A stretch of DNA of 64,000 nt from Entelurus aequoreus (Eukaryota > Chordata > Actinopteri > Syngnathiformes > Syngnathidae), in contig NC_084733.1 in NCBI RefSeq assembly GCF_033978785.1, positions 26,454,243 to 26,518,242 of the forward strand. The letters are read 5' to 3'. Below the pieces are notes generated by a model that saw nothing but the letters and a program-made list of their open reading frames with translations, was not told the DNA's origin and made no database searches. Below, in pieces: positions 46,630-57,736 of the stretch. Numbering within the stretch: position 1 is the stretch's first letter; each line of letters begins with the position of its first letter. The translations under genes were made by a program, and so were the position numbers.

Positions 46630-48150
46630 AATACTTGTATAAGTGTTATAATGATGGCAACATATGATGTAAGTGTCTATATTAGCTATATTAACCGACT
46701 ATCAAAATTACTTTAAAAGTCTTATATAAGTATTATAATGATGGCAACACATGATGTTAGTGTCTATATTAGCTATATTAGCCTACTATCAAAATGACTT
46801 TAAAATTCTTATATAAGTGTTATAATGATGGCAACACATGATGTTGGTGTCTATATTAGCCTACTATCAAAATGACTTAAAAGTCTTATATAAGTGTTAT
46901 AATGATGGCAACACATGATGTTAGTGTCTATATTAGCCTACTATCAAAATGACTTTAAAAGTCTTATATAAGTGTTATAATGATGGCAACACATGATGTA
47001 AGTGTCTATATTAGCTATATTAGCCTACTATCAACATGACTTTAAACGACTTATGTAAGTGTTATAATGATGGCAACACATGATGTTAGTGTCTATATTA
47101 GCCTACTATCAAAATGACTTTAAAAGTCTTATATACGTGTTATAATGATGGCAACACATGATGTAAGTGTCTATATTAGCTATATTAGCCTACTATCAAC
47201 ATGCCTTTAAAAGACTTATATAAGTGTTATAATGATGGCAACACAGGATGTAAGTGTCTATATTAGCTTACTATCAAAATGACTTTAAAAGTCTTATATA
47301 CGTGTTATAATGATGGCAACACAGGATGTAAGTGTCTATATTAGCTTACTATCAAAATGACTTTAAAAGTCTTATATACGTGTTATAATGATGGCAATAC
47401 ATGATGTTAGTGTCTATATTAGCCTACTATCAAAATTACTTTAAAAGTCTTATATAAGTGTTATAATGATGGCAACACATGATGTAAGTGTCTATATTAG
47501 CTATGTTAGCCTACTATCAAAATTACTTTAAAAGTCTTATATAAGTGTTATAATGATGGCAACACATGATGTTAGTGTCTATATTAGCCTACTATCAAAA
47601 AGACTTTAAAAGTCTTATATAAGTGTTATAATGATAAATAAATTATAAATGGGTTATACTTGTATAGCGCTTTCCTACCTTCAAGGTACTCAAAGCGCTT
47701 TGACAGTATTTCCACATTCACCCATTCACACACACATTCACACACTGATGGAGGGAGCTGCCATGCAAGGCGCTACCAGCACCCATCAGGAGCAAGGGTG
47801 AAGTGTCTTGCCCAAGGACACAACGGACGTGACTAGGATGGTAGTAGGCGGGGATTGAACCCCAGTAACCAGCAACCCTCCGATTGCTGGCACGGCCACT
47901 CTACCAACTTCGCCACGCCGTCCCCCATGATGTCAACACATGATGTAAATGGCTATATTAGCTATATTAGCCTACTATCAAAATGACTTTAAAAGTCTTA
48001 TATAAGTGTTATAATGATGGCAACACATGATGTTAGTGTCTATATTAGCCTACTATCAAAAATACTTTAAAAGTCTTATGTAAGTGTTATAATGACGACA
48101 ACACATGATGTAAGTGTCTATATTTGCTATATTAGCCTACTATCAAAATG
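46630..48150 (+). repeat. Minisatellite with two unit lengths (78 and 87 bp), about 15 units
   Basis: The word TTATAATGATGGCAAC recurs at about 46646, 46733, 46820, 46898, 46975, 47062, 47140, 47227, 47305, 47383, 47461, 47548, (47626), then 48009 and 48087 after a SINE. Spacings are 87 or 78 bp (one 77). The two classes differ by nine bases (TATATTAGC or equivalent). The sister element at 4777-5659 has a single unit. Confidence 0.93.
47635..47926 (-). mobile_element. SINE-A, complete, minus strand
   Basis: Reads on the minus strand GGGGGACGGCGTGGCGAAGT (head with A box GGCGAAGTTGGTAGAGTGG), B box GGGGTTCAATCCCC, then CTTGGGCAAGACACTTCACC, and the tail AAAGCGCTATACAAGTATAA. It sits in the minisatellite. 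Host flanks resume at ATGATGTCAACACATG, so a short ATGAT duplication is possible. Confidence 0.88.
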
Positions 48151-49009
48151 ACCACGTGTCGCAGGCTGACGCAAATCTCCTTTGAGAGAAATGTTGAAAT
48201 GTAATATTTATTCAACACATTTTTACAACATTGGAAAACATTCGTAAAACTTCTCGGAGGGTGAGATAACTCCTGGAAATGTCTTAGAATGGCCACAGGT
48301 ATAGATTTGTGTGTCCAAGTTAAAGAAAACGTCAGGCTGTCTTCTTCTAATGGATTTATTACAATCATTTGCTGTGGTCTGGAGCAACATGGCGCACAAA
48401 ATACTATCAGAAATTCAGCCAATATTACATCCAGATAATGTGTCATGAAACATGAAAACATAAACTAAATACACATAAGTCAAGGAAATTAAATGAGCTC
48501 AAATATAGCTATAAATGAGGCATAATGATGCAATATGTACATACAGCTGGCCTAAATAGCATGTTAGCATTGTTTAGCTCTCAGTCATTCAGTAACCATA
48601 TATGCCTGATTAGAAGTCCAACAAGTCAACAACATCAACAAAGCTCACCTTTGTGCATTCACGCACGGTATAAAACGCTCGGTGGACAAAATGAGACAAA
48701 GAAGGAGTGGCATAAAACACGTCTTTCTGTGGCAGCGTTGGAGAAAGTTGTACATGTAAACAAACTGTTGAGTCACAGTCCACACAACGGTGAGTTCAAG
48801 GGTCGCTGAAATTAGTAGGACACAACGGTGCTCCCCAAATATGCTCTTCAGTGAAGCATTAATACAAACATATTAAAAAGTGGACTTTCTAACAATTCCT
48901 AACACATATTATAACAAAAAACATATTTTTCACCGCATTTTTTTTCCATTCCCACACATTTTTGAAAAGGCTCCATGGAGACAAGTTTTATACTATGGTC
49001 AATATTGTA

Positions 49010-49440
49010 GTTACAGTTACAATATGGAACTTTTTGCACAACTTGCTGTTCTCTAACAAGGAGCTGAACAAGTATGTGATCAAAGAACTGACCAAAAATT
49101 ATTCAGGTTCAATTAGAACCGGTATATGAACAGTCCTCTTAAATTAATCATGCTGTTCACATTTTGACATCATGAGACCAAGACCACATGCCAATTTATC
49201 ATCAGTACTTTGCCTTTACAAGGCTTCAGACAGGAAGTTTTCAGAAGAAAGTGGCCACTGAGTTTAGTGTCGCAGAGTGTCATCGGCCAGCTGCAACAGA
49301 GATACAGAGACTGGAAGAGTCACAGAAAAGCACAATGCATGTATTTATGTGAACATTTTAAAAAACACAAACAAATACTTGTTATGAATTGCATTGTTTA
49401 TTTCATCGCATTTGTGCAAATTTCACCTGGAAGTTGAAAA
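49010..49440 (+). pseudogene. Tc1-type transposase N-terminal relic
   Basis: The frame 49210-49437 reads GFRQEVFRRKWPLSLVSQSV, then LQQRYRDWKSHRKAQ, close to the helix-turn-helix start of a fish Tc1-type transposase in which VSQS.I..LQQRYRDTG is followed by a GRP linker. Here the frame leaves the family pattern after RYRD, and no catalytic motif follows: the sequence goes directly to an AT-rich end. I see a deletion derivative that kept the DNA-binding part. The call is from memory of the family pattern and has moderate certainty. Its terminal repeats were not located. Confidence 0.5.
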
Positions 49441-50736
49441 TCCCGAAGTTTTTGTGTATTTACATCCTATTACTGCAAGGCGGTAAGACTTGCAAAAAAC
49501 TAAAGTCACCAGTTGGGAACAACACTGCTTAGGGCTGTAAAAGGAATACCAACACAACTAGTAAAAGATGCTATGGCACTTCACAGGCCTAAAGGGAACC
49601 ACAGAGTCAGGTGATCCGTGCATGCTACTTTGTTGGGATTCATTGTGATAAAACATTTTGTGTGTGTGTTGTTTTTATAGCATCAATAGTTCTGTCTCCA
49701 CCTTTAATTTTGCATGATGCTGTTGCATAAAATCTGCTTATTGCTGTTTGACTATAATTGCACTCAGGAGAGAGCAGAGATCTCCATCAAGGCTGAAAAC
49801 ATTTGACAGTATTTTACGATAATAAAAAAAACAATGCTCGTATTGTATATCAGAGATGCCACCAGGAATTCTTGGCGCTTGAAAAAAATAAATACATTTG
49901 GGCCCCCCTGAGCAGCTGTTGTTGCTATTTAAAGGAGCCAAAGGTCCAGATGACTAGAATTTTACTAACAAGTTATCATTCAGTGTTTTTGTGCTCCTAA
50001 AAATGAATCCGGCAGTCATTTCCCATTATATAATTTGAGTTATCAATTGATAGTTAACTGTACTTTTCATCTCCAAACTCAATAAGTTATGTTATGTTAT
50101 GTTATGTTATTTTCATTTATTATGCGCCCCCCAACCAACTGTTACATCAGCCCGGGGCGCAGCCCGAGTGGAGAAACAAAAAAAAAATAAAAAAAAATAC
50201 ATAAATAAATATGCCGCCCCTCTTGATGTGTCGTCATCTTTAGAACCGGAGCCCATGTAGTTCCCTGAATAGACAGTGTGGATAACGGCATGTAAAAATA
50301 TTATTACGATCACCTACTGGCATTTTTGTCGCCCTGTTCTATGATTACTTCAAAACTTATTGATAACACGATGAGCAAAAATAAATATAAATATGACAAG
50401 ATATAAACACCATAACCTGTGTTTTCTAATCTTCAGCGGCTGTATTTCCTGAAGCTTATTGTGACATTTTAAATAGTTTGTATTCTTTTATTCAAACGTT
50501 ATAAAGTGCCCGCCTTGCACTTTCAGCATTGAATGAAACATCAGTAGAAGAGGACGCAAAATAGAATACTAGCTATCATTGTTGCAAAATGTGCTGGCAT
50601 TTAGAAAACAAGAATACAATCCCTACCTTGTCTACTTTGGGGGGGTTTATCTGTAGACATAATTTTTTAGGTCCACAACTGTGAAATAAGTGCCAATGTT
50701 TTCAGCATTGGAGAGGCGTTGTTCCCCTATGCGGCA
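49441..50736. other. Intergenic DNA, no gene seen
   Basis: Contains a five-unit (TTATG)n run (50086-50110) and poly-A tracts. The C-rich words GGGCCCCCCTGAGC (49910) and GCGCCCCCCAACC (50123) may mark an unrecognised older transposon. No coding exon supported. Confidence 0.35.
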
Positions 50737-50808
50737 GCCTTGATCAGGGGTCTCCAACTTTTATCACAATAAGAGTTACTTTGACAAAAAGAGAGGAGAA
50801 GAGAGAAA

Positions 50809-51955
50809 CACTATGTTGCCAAAAATATTTGGCCACCTGCCTTGACTCACATATGAACTTGAAGTGCCATCCCATTCCTAACCCATAGGATTCAATATGA
50901 TGTGGGTCCACCTTTTGCAGCTATTACAGCTTCAACTCTTCTGGGAAGGCTGTCCACAAGGTTGCAGAGTGTGTTTATAGGAATTTCTGACCATTCTTCC
51001 AAAAGCGCATTGGTGAGGTCACACACTGATGTTGGTCGAGAAGGCCTGGCTCTCAGTCTCCGTTCTAATTTATCCCAAAGGTGTTCTATCGGGTTAAGGT
51101 CAGGACTCTGTGCAGGCCAGTCAAGTTCATCCACACCAGACTCTGTCATCCATGTCGTTATGGACCTTGCTTTGTGCACTGGTGCATAGTCATGTTGGAA
51201 GAGGAAGGGGCCTGCTCCAAACTGTTCCCACAAGGTTGGGAGCATGGAATTGTCCAAAATGTTTTGGTATCCTGGAGCATTCAAAGTTCCTTTCACTGGA
51301 ACTAAGGGGCTAGGCCCAACTCCTGAAAAACAACCCACACTATAATTCCTCCTCCACCAAAGTTCACATTCGGCACAATGCAGTCCGAAATGTACTGTTC
51401 TCCTGGCAACCTCCAAACCCAGACTCGTCCATCAGATTTCCAGATGGAAAAGCGAGATTTATCACTCCAGAGAAGGTGTCTCCACTGCTCTAGAGTCCAG
51501 TGGTGACGTGCTTTACACCACTGCATCCCACGCTTTGCATTGGACTTGGTGATGTATGGCTTAGATTAAGCTGCTCAGCCATGGAAACCCATTCCATTAG
51601 ATAGATTAGATATATAGTACTTTATTGATTCCTTCAGGAGAGTTCCCTCAGGAAAATTTAAGCTCTCTGCGTACTGTACGTGGGCTAATTGGAAGGTCAC
51701 ATGAAGTTTGGAGCGCTGTAGCAACTGACTGTGCAGAAAGTCGACTTTGCACTATGCGCTTCTGCATCCGCTGACCCTCTCTGTCAGTTTACGTGGCCTA
51801 CCACTTGGTGGCTGAGTTGCTGTTGTTCCCAAACTCTTCCATTTTCTCATAATGAAGCCGACAGTTGACTTTGGAATATTTAGAAGTGAGGAAATTTCAC
51901 GACTGGATTTGTTGCACAGGTGGCATCCTATGACAGTTCCACGCTGGAAAATCAA
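50809..51955 (-). mobile_element. Tc1/mariner element, one end lost
   Basis: Left terminus CACTATGTTGCCAAAAATAT then TTGGCCACCTG is a Tc1 terminal repeat; the right end is lost at an LTR-like segment. Contains a transposase on the minus strand and an insertion at about 51592-51665. Confidence 0.82.
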
Positions 51956-51964
51956 TGTGATCAT
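50892..51964 (-). pseudogene. Tc1-type transposase, all catalytic residues recognisable
   Basis: Three minus-strand frames in family order. 51964-51752: N-terminal DNA-binding domain, with SSREISSLLNIPKSTVGFIM (helix-turn-helix) and the linker SGRPRKLTE. 51526-51302: LLWSDKSRFSIWKSDGRVWV with the first catalytic aspartate, then GGGGIIVWVVF. 51416-50892 (175 codons with stop): FLFQHDYAPVHKA with the second aspartate and WPAQSPDLNPIEHLWDKLER with the glutamate, so a DD34E arrangement. Damage: a foreign insertion between the first two blocks and a frameshift near 51305. The enzyme would cut and paste its element at TA sites in the nucleus; this copy cannot encode it in one piece. Among the transposase relics in the window it is the best preserved. 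Confidence 0.9.
51592..51665. repeat. Short insertion resembling a LINE tail
   Basis: CATTAGATAGATTAGATATA then TAGTACTTTATTGATTCCTT and CAGGAGAGTTCCCTCAGGAA interrupts the Tc1 transposase. The words resemble the terminal sequence of a common fish retroposon. It is too short to classify. Confidence 0.45.
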
Positions 51965-52450
51965 GTTTTGTTTTGGTTATGTTCAGGTTGGTTTTTGGAC
52001 TCTTTGTGCACTCTTGTTTGTTTTGTCACCATAGCGACCATTAGTTTTCACCTGTCCTCGTGTCACGCACCTGATTCATTTGAACTCACACACCTGTCAC
52101 TAATCATGCCACTGTTATTTAAACCTGTCTTTTTCTGTTGATCGTCCTGGTGACATTATCTATCCTTACTACCTCTGCTACCCATGAGATTCCTGTTTAC
52201 TATAGTTCAGGCTTCATGCCATGCCACAGTAAGTGTTTTTGTTTCATGTTCATAATTAATTGCCTTTGTGCTAGTCTTTTGGTTTCATTAGTCAAGTTTG
52301 TTCTCCGCCATTGTGCGCACCTTTTGTTTGCTTCCTTTTTTGTAGTTTGTTAGTGTTTAAATAAACACGTCCTTACCTTCACGCCTTGCCCGCGCCAACT
52401 TTCCTTTGCATTCCGGGAAAACACAACACCCCAAGGTCCACGTTTTGTCA
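51956..52450 (+). mobile_element. LTR-like segment
   Basis: Begins TGTGATCATGTTTTG and ends ACGTTTTGTCA. It carries TATTTAAACCTGTC as a TATA-like box and AAATAAACACGTCC as a polyadenylation signal, in the order expected of an LTR on the plus strand. No 5-bp duplication was found (ATCAA against GAGTT), so a deletion on one side is possible. Confidence 0.4.
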
Positions 52451-52552
52451 GAGTTGAAGTAAATATTGTTTGACCTTTTGTGAGCTTAAAATGAGGTGGC
52501 AGGCTGTACTGATGGCTCACGAGCTACCTGTTGCAGACCCCTGCTGTGTTGT

Positions 52553-53485
52553 GTGGGCAACCAAAAACCCAACCCTGCGCTTCAATGCAGGATAAGCAAT
52601 CATCTCTACATCTAGTCGAAACAGGATACTGAAGCGCATCAGCTTGTACCAACAAGCCCACCCCCTCCCTAAAATCGCACAGAAGGAAACCATGACACCA
52701 AAAACATGACACATATGTGATGTGACTGTCATGTCACAGTGACAGAGAGACAATGCTTGTATTGTATGCCTATGAGCAAATAAGTGTACAGCATGTGGGA
52801 TGTGAGCATGGGGGGGGGGTTATAGCCTTACATTGTATTTTTTTATTTTTTATTTGCTCGGCCACATATACACAGCATCGCATTGACAGCGGTGGTCCGG
52901 CTCCATCCTTTTAGGTCAGTCAAGGGTTTAATTGTCAGCCTTAAATATTCATGTGCACGCTGAGTGGATAAATGAAGGTATAAGCACACTGTAAAATTTT
53001 CAATAGGGCAAGTGTCACTGACTTCCCCGGATACAATTTACTGTACGCTCCGACATTTACTGTAATGCCAATTAATATGTTAAGAGCACGGAAAGAAAGC
53101 GGAATGGCATTTTCCATTTATACGTTATGAACTAATCCACAATGAGATGGATGCCATTAAGAGTAAAGGTGCACCGCAATAAAAGGAGTACTTTATGAGG
53201 GTGTTTTATAAAGGTATGAATCTATGTAATTCTAACATCCAATCTCACCTTTTGATGCCGCCACCTATTACTTTTTACCTGAGCAAGTGTTCCCTCCTGA
53301 TAACCTGTGACAAACTATTTTATACATGCACTCTATTGGTGAGAACATACAGAGTATGCATTACCTAACCTGTTTGGATGGAGCGCGCCAATGCAGTTTG
53401 CGTACAGATTAGTAGAATGGATGTGTGTGTGAGTTTCTTTTCCTCTCACACCGATTGCATAAGGTATTTTTTTTTTAGGTTTTCG
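52553..53485. other. Unique intergenic DNA, no gene seen
   Basis: A short (G)n run at 52810-52819. Otherwise non-repetitive; 52860-53170 is AT-rich and complex. No supported exon. Confidence 0.35.
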
Positions 53486-53487
53486 TA

Positions 53488-53520
53488 CACTGTATGCACA
53501 AAAGTATCGGGACACATCTA
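53488..53520. mobile_element. Tc1 terminal-repeat fragment
   Basis: ACACTGTATGCACAAAAGTA then TCGGGACAC resembles an isolated Tc1 terminal repeat. Nothing of the element follows. Confidence 0.45.
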
Positions 53521-53552
53521 CAGCAGTATTTCTCGCATAGTGTACGAGTATT

Positions 53553-53790
53553 AGTGTGGAGGGGGGCGTGGCCTGCCGGCCTGCAACAGAACGGGGTGTG
53601 CCAGGACCGGCCTCGAAGTCAGCGACAGGTGCGTAGATGGCCCAGGTGGGCCTTGTTATCTAATCACCTGTCGCCCTGTATAAGCAGCAGCCGGGAGGAG
53701 AGAGGTTGTTGGAGCTGGAGGAGAGCTGGCGTGAGAGCGAGATCGAGACTGAAAGAGACTAAAAGACAATTGCTGGAAAGCAACCTGGGG
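53553..53790 (+). mobile_element. Truncated LTR with promoter
   Basis: Starts TGTGGAGGGGGGCGTGGCC. A TATA-like CTGTATAAGCAGC (about 53676) is followed by a purine-rich GGGAGGAGAGAGGTTGTTGG segment, as in fish Gypsy-type LTRs. It stops near GCAACCTGGGG with no LTR end. Confidence 0.5.
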
Positions 53791-53825
53791 AAATCACTAC
53801 AATTAGTAATTACAAAAGCCAAAAT

Positions 53826-54053
53826 CAGTGAAGTTGGCACGTTGTGTAATTTGAACTCTTGCAGCATGCGTTTTTTAAACATTGTTATATGTACATTTTT
53901 CTAGGCTATTTGAACTATTTGGAACTCAATGAGCATAAAAACAAAAACAAGTTGAAAGCTACCATCTGAACTTTAGAATGAGTTTTCAACCATCTTCATT
54001 TTAATGTGATGTTGTAATGTATACCCTTCCTCCCTTCCTCCACTATTAGTTGG
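53826..54053 (+). repeat. Repeat fragments: Tc1/IS630 end and dispersed repeat, copy d
   Basis: GAAGTTGGCACGTTGTGTAA (53830) resembles the sequence at 41083-41103 beside the Tc1/IS630 element. From 53905 on, TATTTGGAACTCAATGAGCA, AAGTTGAAAGCTACCATCTG and CTTCATTTTAATGTGATGTT follow the end of dispersed-repeat copy a (26150-26260). Confidence 0.55.

Positions 54054-54055
<2 letters not shown>

Positions 54056-54096
<41 letters not shown>
54056..54096. repeat. (TA)n microsatellite
   Basis: About 20 TA units directly left of the Tc1-type element at 54105. Confidence 0.97.
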
Positions 54097-54097
<1 letters not shown>

Positions 54098-54767
54098 GCA
54101 CACACAGTACAGGGCAAAAGTTTGGACTCACCTTCTCATTCAATGCGTTTTCTATTCTCATCGAGAGAATGCCAAGAGTGTGCAAAACAGTAATCAGAGC
54201 AAAGGGTGGCTACTTTGAAGAAGCTAGAATATAAAACATGATTTCAGTTTTTTCACCTTTTTTTTGTTAAGTACATAACCAGGGGCGTCACTAGCTCTTA
54301 AGGACAGGGGGGGGCTTAGCCCCCAGGAGATGCAGGATGCGAGCGAACGTAGCGCACGAGCACAAAACTTCACAAACGGCTAACAAAGACTTTGAAATTA
54401 TTCACTGTTATTATTATTATTTCAATCGGTTTAGTTTCAATCTGTGTTCAGTACAACAACAAACCTGGGTTTGCACAGTGACATTTTGTTTACAGCATCA
54501 ACAAGAAACAATTACTTGCATGATCCTTCAAGATACACTGAAACACAATGAAAGTCATGGCATTAGCCTCTATGTTATTAAAGGCCTACTGAAATGAAAT
54601 GTTCTTATTTAAACGGGGATAGCAGATCCATTCTATGTGTCATACTTGATCATTTCGCGGTATTGCCATATTTTTGCTGAAAGAATTTAGTAGAGAACAT
54701 CGACGATAAAGTTCGCAACTTTTGGTCGTTGATAAAAAAGCCTTGCCTGTACCGGAAGTAGCGTGGC

Positions 54768-55425
54768 TAGAAAAGTCCGATAATATCGGCCTGCCGATAT
54801 TATCGGCCGATATATTCGTTAAAATGTAATATCGGAAATTATCTGTATCGTTTTTTTTATTATCAGTATCGTTTTTTTTTTTTTTTTTTTTTTTATTAAA
54901 TCAACATAAAAAACACAAGATACACTTACAATTAGTGCACCAAGCCAAAAAACCTCCCTCCCCCATTTACACTCATTCACACAAAAGGGTTGTTTCTTTC
55001 TGTTATTAATATTCTGGTTCCTACATTATATATCAATATATATCAATACAGTCTGCAAGGGATACAGTCCGTAAGCACACATGATTGTGCGTGCTGCTGG
55101 TCCAGTAATAGTACTAACGTTTAACAGTTAATTTTACTAATTTTCATTCATTACTAGTTTCTATGTAACTGTTTTTATATTGTTGTACTTTCTTTTTTAT
55201 TCAAGAAAATGTTTTTAATTTATTTATCTTATTTTACTAATTTTTTTAAAAAGTACCTTATCTTCACCATACCTAGTTGTCCAAATTAGGCATAATAATG
55301 TGTTAATTCCACGACTGCATATATCGGTTGATATAGGTATCGGTTGATATCGGTATCGGTAATTAAAGAGTTGGACAATATCGGAATATCGGATATTGGC
55401 AAAAAGCCATTATCGGACATCCCTA
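54768..55425 (+). mobile_element. Complete non-autonomous hAT, 658 bp, fourth layer
   Basis: Left end TAGAAAAGTCCGATAATATC, right end GCCATTATCGGACATCCCTA. The 8-bp duplication AGCGTGGC (54760-54767) and AGCGTGAC (55426-55433) has one mismatch. GATATTATCGG and CGGTATCGG words are dense near both ends, and a T-run lies at 54863-54895. The partial copy at 205-575 is its reverse complement. Confidence 0.9.
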
Positions 55426-55706
55426 AGCGTGACGTCACAGGTTGAAGGGCTCCTCTCATTTGCACATTGTTTACACCAGCAGCGAGAGCGATTCTGACCG
55501 AGAAAGCAACTATTACCCCATTAACTTGAGCCAGGATGAAAGATTCGTGGATGAGAAAGTGAGAGTGAAGGATTAGAGTGCAGTGCAGGACGTATCTTTT
55601 TTCGCTCTGACCGTAACTTAGGTACAAGCTGGCTCATTGGATTCCACACTCTCTCCTTTTTCTATTGTGGATCACGGATTTGTATTTAAACCACCTCGGA
55701 TACTAT

Positions 55707-56050
55707 GGGGCGGCATGGCGTAGTGGGTAGAGCGCCCGTGTCAGAAACCTGAGGGTTGCAGGTTCGCTCCCCGCCTCTTACCACGCCGTTGTGTCCTTGG
55801 GCAGGACACTTCACCCTTGCCCCCGGTGCCACTCACTGAATGAATGTTGAATGAATGACAGGTGGTGGTCGGATGGGGCCGTAGGCGCAGATTGGCAGCC
55901 ACGCTTCCGTCAGTCTACCCCAGGGCAGCTGTGGCTACGAAAGTAGTTTACCACCACCAGGTGTGAATGAATGATGGGTTTTTAACATGTAAAGCGACTT
56001 TGGGTACTTAGAAAAGCGCTATATAAATCCCAGGTATTATTATTATTATT
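55707..56050 (+). mobile_element. Complete tRNA-derived SINE inside copy 5
   Basis: Head GGGGCGGCATGGCGTAGTGG with an A box (TGGCGTAGTGGGTAGAGCG), B box GGTTCGCTCC preceded by GTTGCA, body CCTTGGGCAGGACACTTCACC (first 20: CCTTGGGCAGGACACTTCAC) and tail AAGCGCTATATAAATCCCAG, then (TTA)n. Other copies of the host element are continuous here (ATACTATATCCTCTTG), which proves insertion. It is related to SINE-A at 47635 but has a different middle part. Confidence 0.92.
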
Positions 56051-57571
56051 ATATCCTCTTGAAAATGAGAGTCGAGAACGCGAAATGACATTCACAGTGA
56101 CTTTTATCTCCACGACAATACATCGGCGAAGCACTTTAGCTACGGAGCTAACATGATAGCATCGTGCTTAAATGCCTATAGAAACAGAAGAAATAAGCCC
56201 CTGACTGGAAGGATAGACAGAAGATCAACAATACTACCAAACCCTGGACCTGTAACCACACGGTCAATGCTGTACCACCTGAAAAGCCTAGCAAAGCTGT
56301 TGCTAACGATGCCATTGAAGCTAACTTAGCTACGGGACCTCGACAGAGCTATGCTAAAAACATTAGCTCTCCACCTATGCCAGCCAGCCCTCATCTACTC
56401 ATCAACACCCGTGCTCACCTGCGTTCCAGCGATCAACGGCGCAATGAAGGACTTCACCACGATGATCGTTGCGGTCGGCGGCCCGGAGACGGAGGAAGTC
56501 AACCCAGACAGGTGAGGACAGCGGCGCGGCGGCGGACGGCGTTGTAGCTTTCGACGACACCCCGGCCGCCATCAGAGTCGGCAAGAAACATATATTTCCC
56601 CAAAGTTACGTACGTGACATGCACATAGCGCCACGCACGTACGGGCAAGCGATCAAATGTTTGGAAGCCAAAGCTGTACTCACGGTAGCGCGTCTGCTAT
56701 CCAACTCAAAGTCCTCTGGTTGTGTTGCTGCAGCCAGCCGCTAATACACCGATCCCACCTACAGCTTTCTTCTTTGCAGTCTCCATTGTTAATTGAACAA
56801 ATTGCAAAAGATTCACCAACACAGATGTCCAGAATACTGTGGAATTATGTGGTGAAAACAGACGATTTGAGCTGGCCACCGTGCTATTCCAAAATGTCTG
56901 CTTCAACCCGTGACGTCACGTGCAAACGTCATCATACCGAAATGTTTTCAGCCGGAAGTTTCCCGGGAAATTTAAAATTGCACTTTATAAGTTAACCCGG
57001 CCGTATTGGCATGTGGTGCAATGTTAAGATTTCATCATTGATATATAAACTATCAGACTGCGTGGTCGGTAGTAGTGGGTTTCAGTAGGCCTTTAATTCA
57101 CAACATAGAGGCTAATGCCACAACTTTTGCTCACAATACAATAATTGTTTGTTCCCAAATATTTTGAAGTTGCACATATTACATTTTGGGCACATATGTG
57201 ACTAAAATGGTTGTAAATTCAAGCCCTGGAAATTAATTACCTGAATTAAAGTAATATCTGGATCGGGATAATTTGGCTTGTATATAATATATTTATATAT
57301 ATATTATTTTTGATTGATTGATTGAGACATTTATTAGTAGGTTGCACAGTGAAGTACATATTCCGTACAATTGACCACTAAACACCCGAATAAGTTTTTC
57401 AACTTGTTTAAGTCGGGGTCCACTTAAATTGATTCGTGATACAGACATATACTATCATATATACTATCATCATAATACAGTCATCACACAAGATAATCAC
57501 ATTGAATTATTTACATTATTTACAATCAGGGTGTGGAGGGGGGGGGGTGATATGGACATCAAGTAGTGGAC

Positions 57572-57582
57572 ATAGAGAGAGA

Positions 57583-57666
<84 letters not shown>
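57572..57666. repeat. (GA)n microsatellite inside LINE 3' region
   Basis: About 47 GA units with one GGGA interruption near the start, at the position equivalent to 37862-37957. Confidence 0.98.
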
Positions 57667-57668
<2 letters not shown>

Positions 57669-57736
57669 AGAAGGCATAAGAAAAAGAATCTGCATTTGAT
57701 TGTTTACATTTGATTATTAGCAATCCGGGGAGGGTG

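Larger units (their letters stand above)
46545..48978 (+). mobile_element. hAT (family of 4777-5659), 3'-truncated, with minisatellite
   Basis: Starts CAGGGGCCGGCAACCCAAAA and GAAAGAGCCATATTGGACC, as at 4777. After a minisatellite (46630-48150) it continues with CTCCTGGAAATG and TTTGCTGTGGTCTGGAGCAA and ends near GGCTCCATGGAG, short of the right terminus present at 5659. No target duplication can be tested. Confidence 0.85.
50745..52544. mobile_element. hAT hosting a Tc1 element and an LTR-like segment
   Basis: Ends CAGGGGTCTCCAACTTTT and CTGTTGCAGACCCCTG are hAT-type inverted repeats. Short own arms remain (to about 50808 and from about 52452, the latter with GGCTCACGAGCTACC). The flanking 8-mers GCCTTGAT and CTGTGTTG do not match, so the assignment rests on the termini. 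Confidence 0.65.
54582..57092 (+). mobile_element. TTAA-flanked element, copy 5, third layer of the nest
   Basis: AGGCCTACTGAAATG and GGGTTTCAGTAGGCCT between TTAA (54578-54581) and TTAA (57093-57096). ACCGGAAGT at 54751-54759 is separated from TGACGTCA (55430-55437) by a hAT insertion. On the right TGACGTCA (56911-56918) and GCCGGAAGT (56951-56959). It also has a GC-rich internal segment (56463-56580) absent from copies 1-3. Host DNA on both sides forms a 19-bp palindrome. Confidence 0.9.

Noticed and set aside
46630..48150. CRISPR-like array because of regular spacing
   Set aside because: The whole unit repeats, with no unique spacers; it is a minisatellite in a vertebrate transposon.
53494..53904. 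136-codon frame as a gene
   Set aside because: It runs from a Tc1 end fragment through an LTR fragment into a dispersed repeat, so the frame is a chance fusion.
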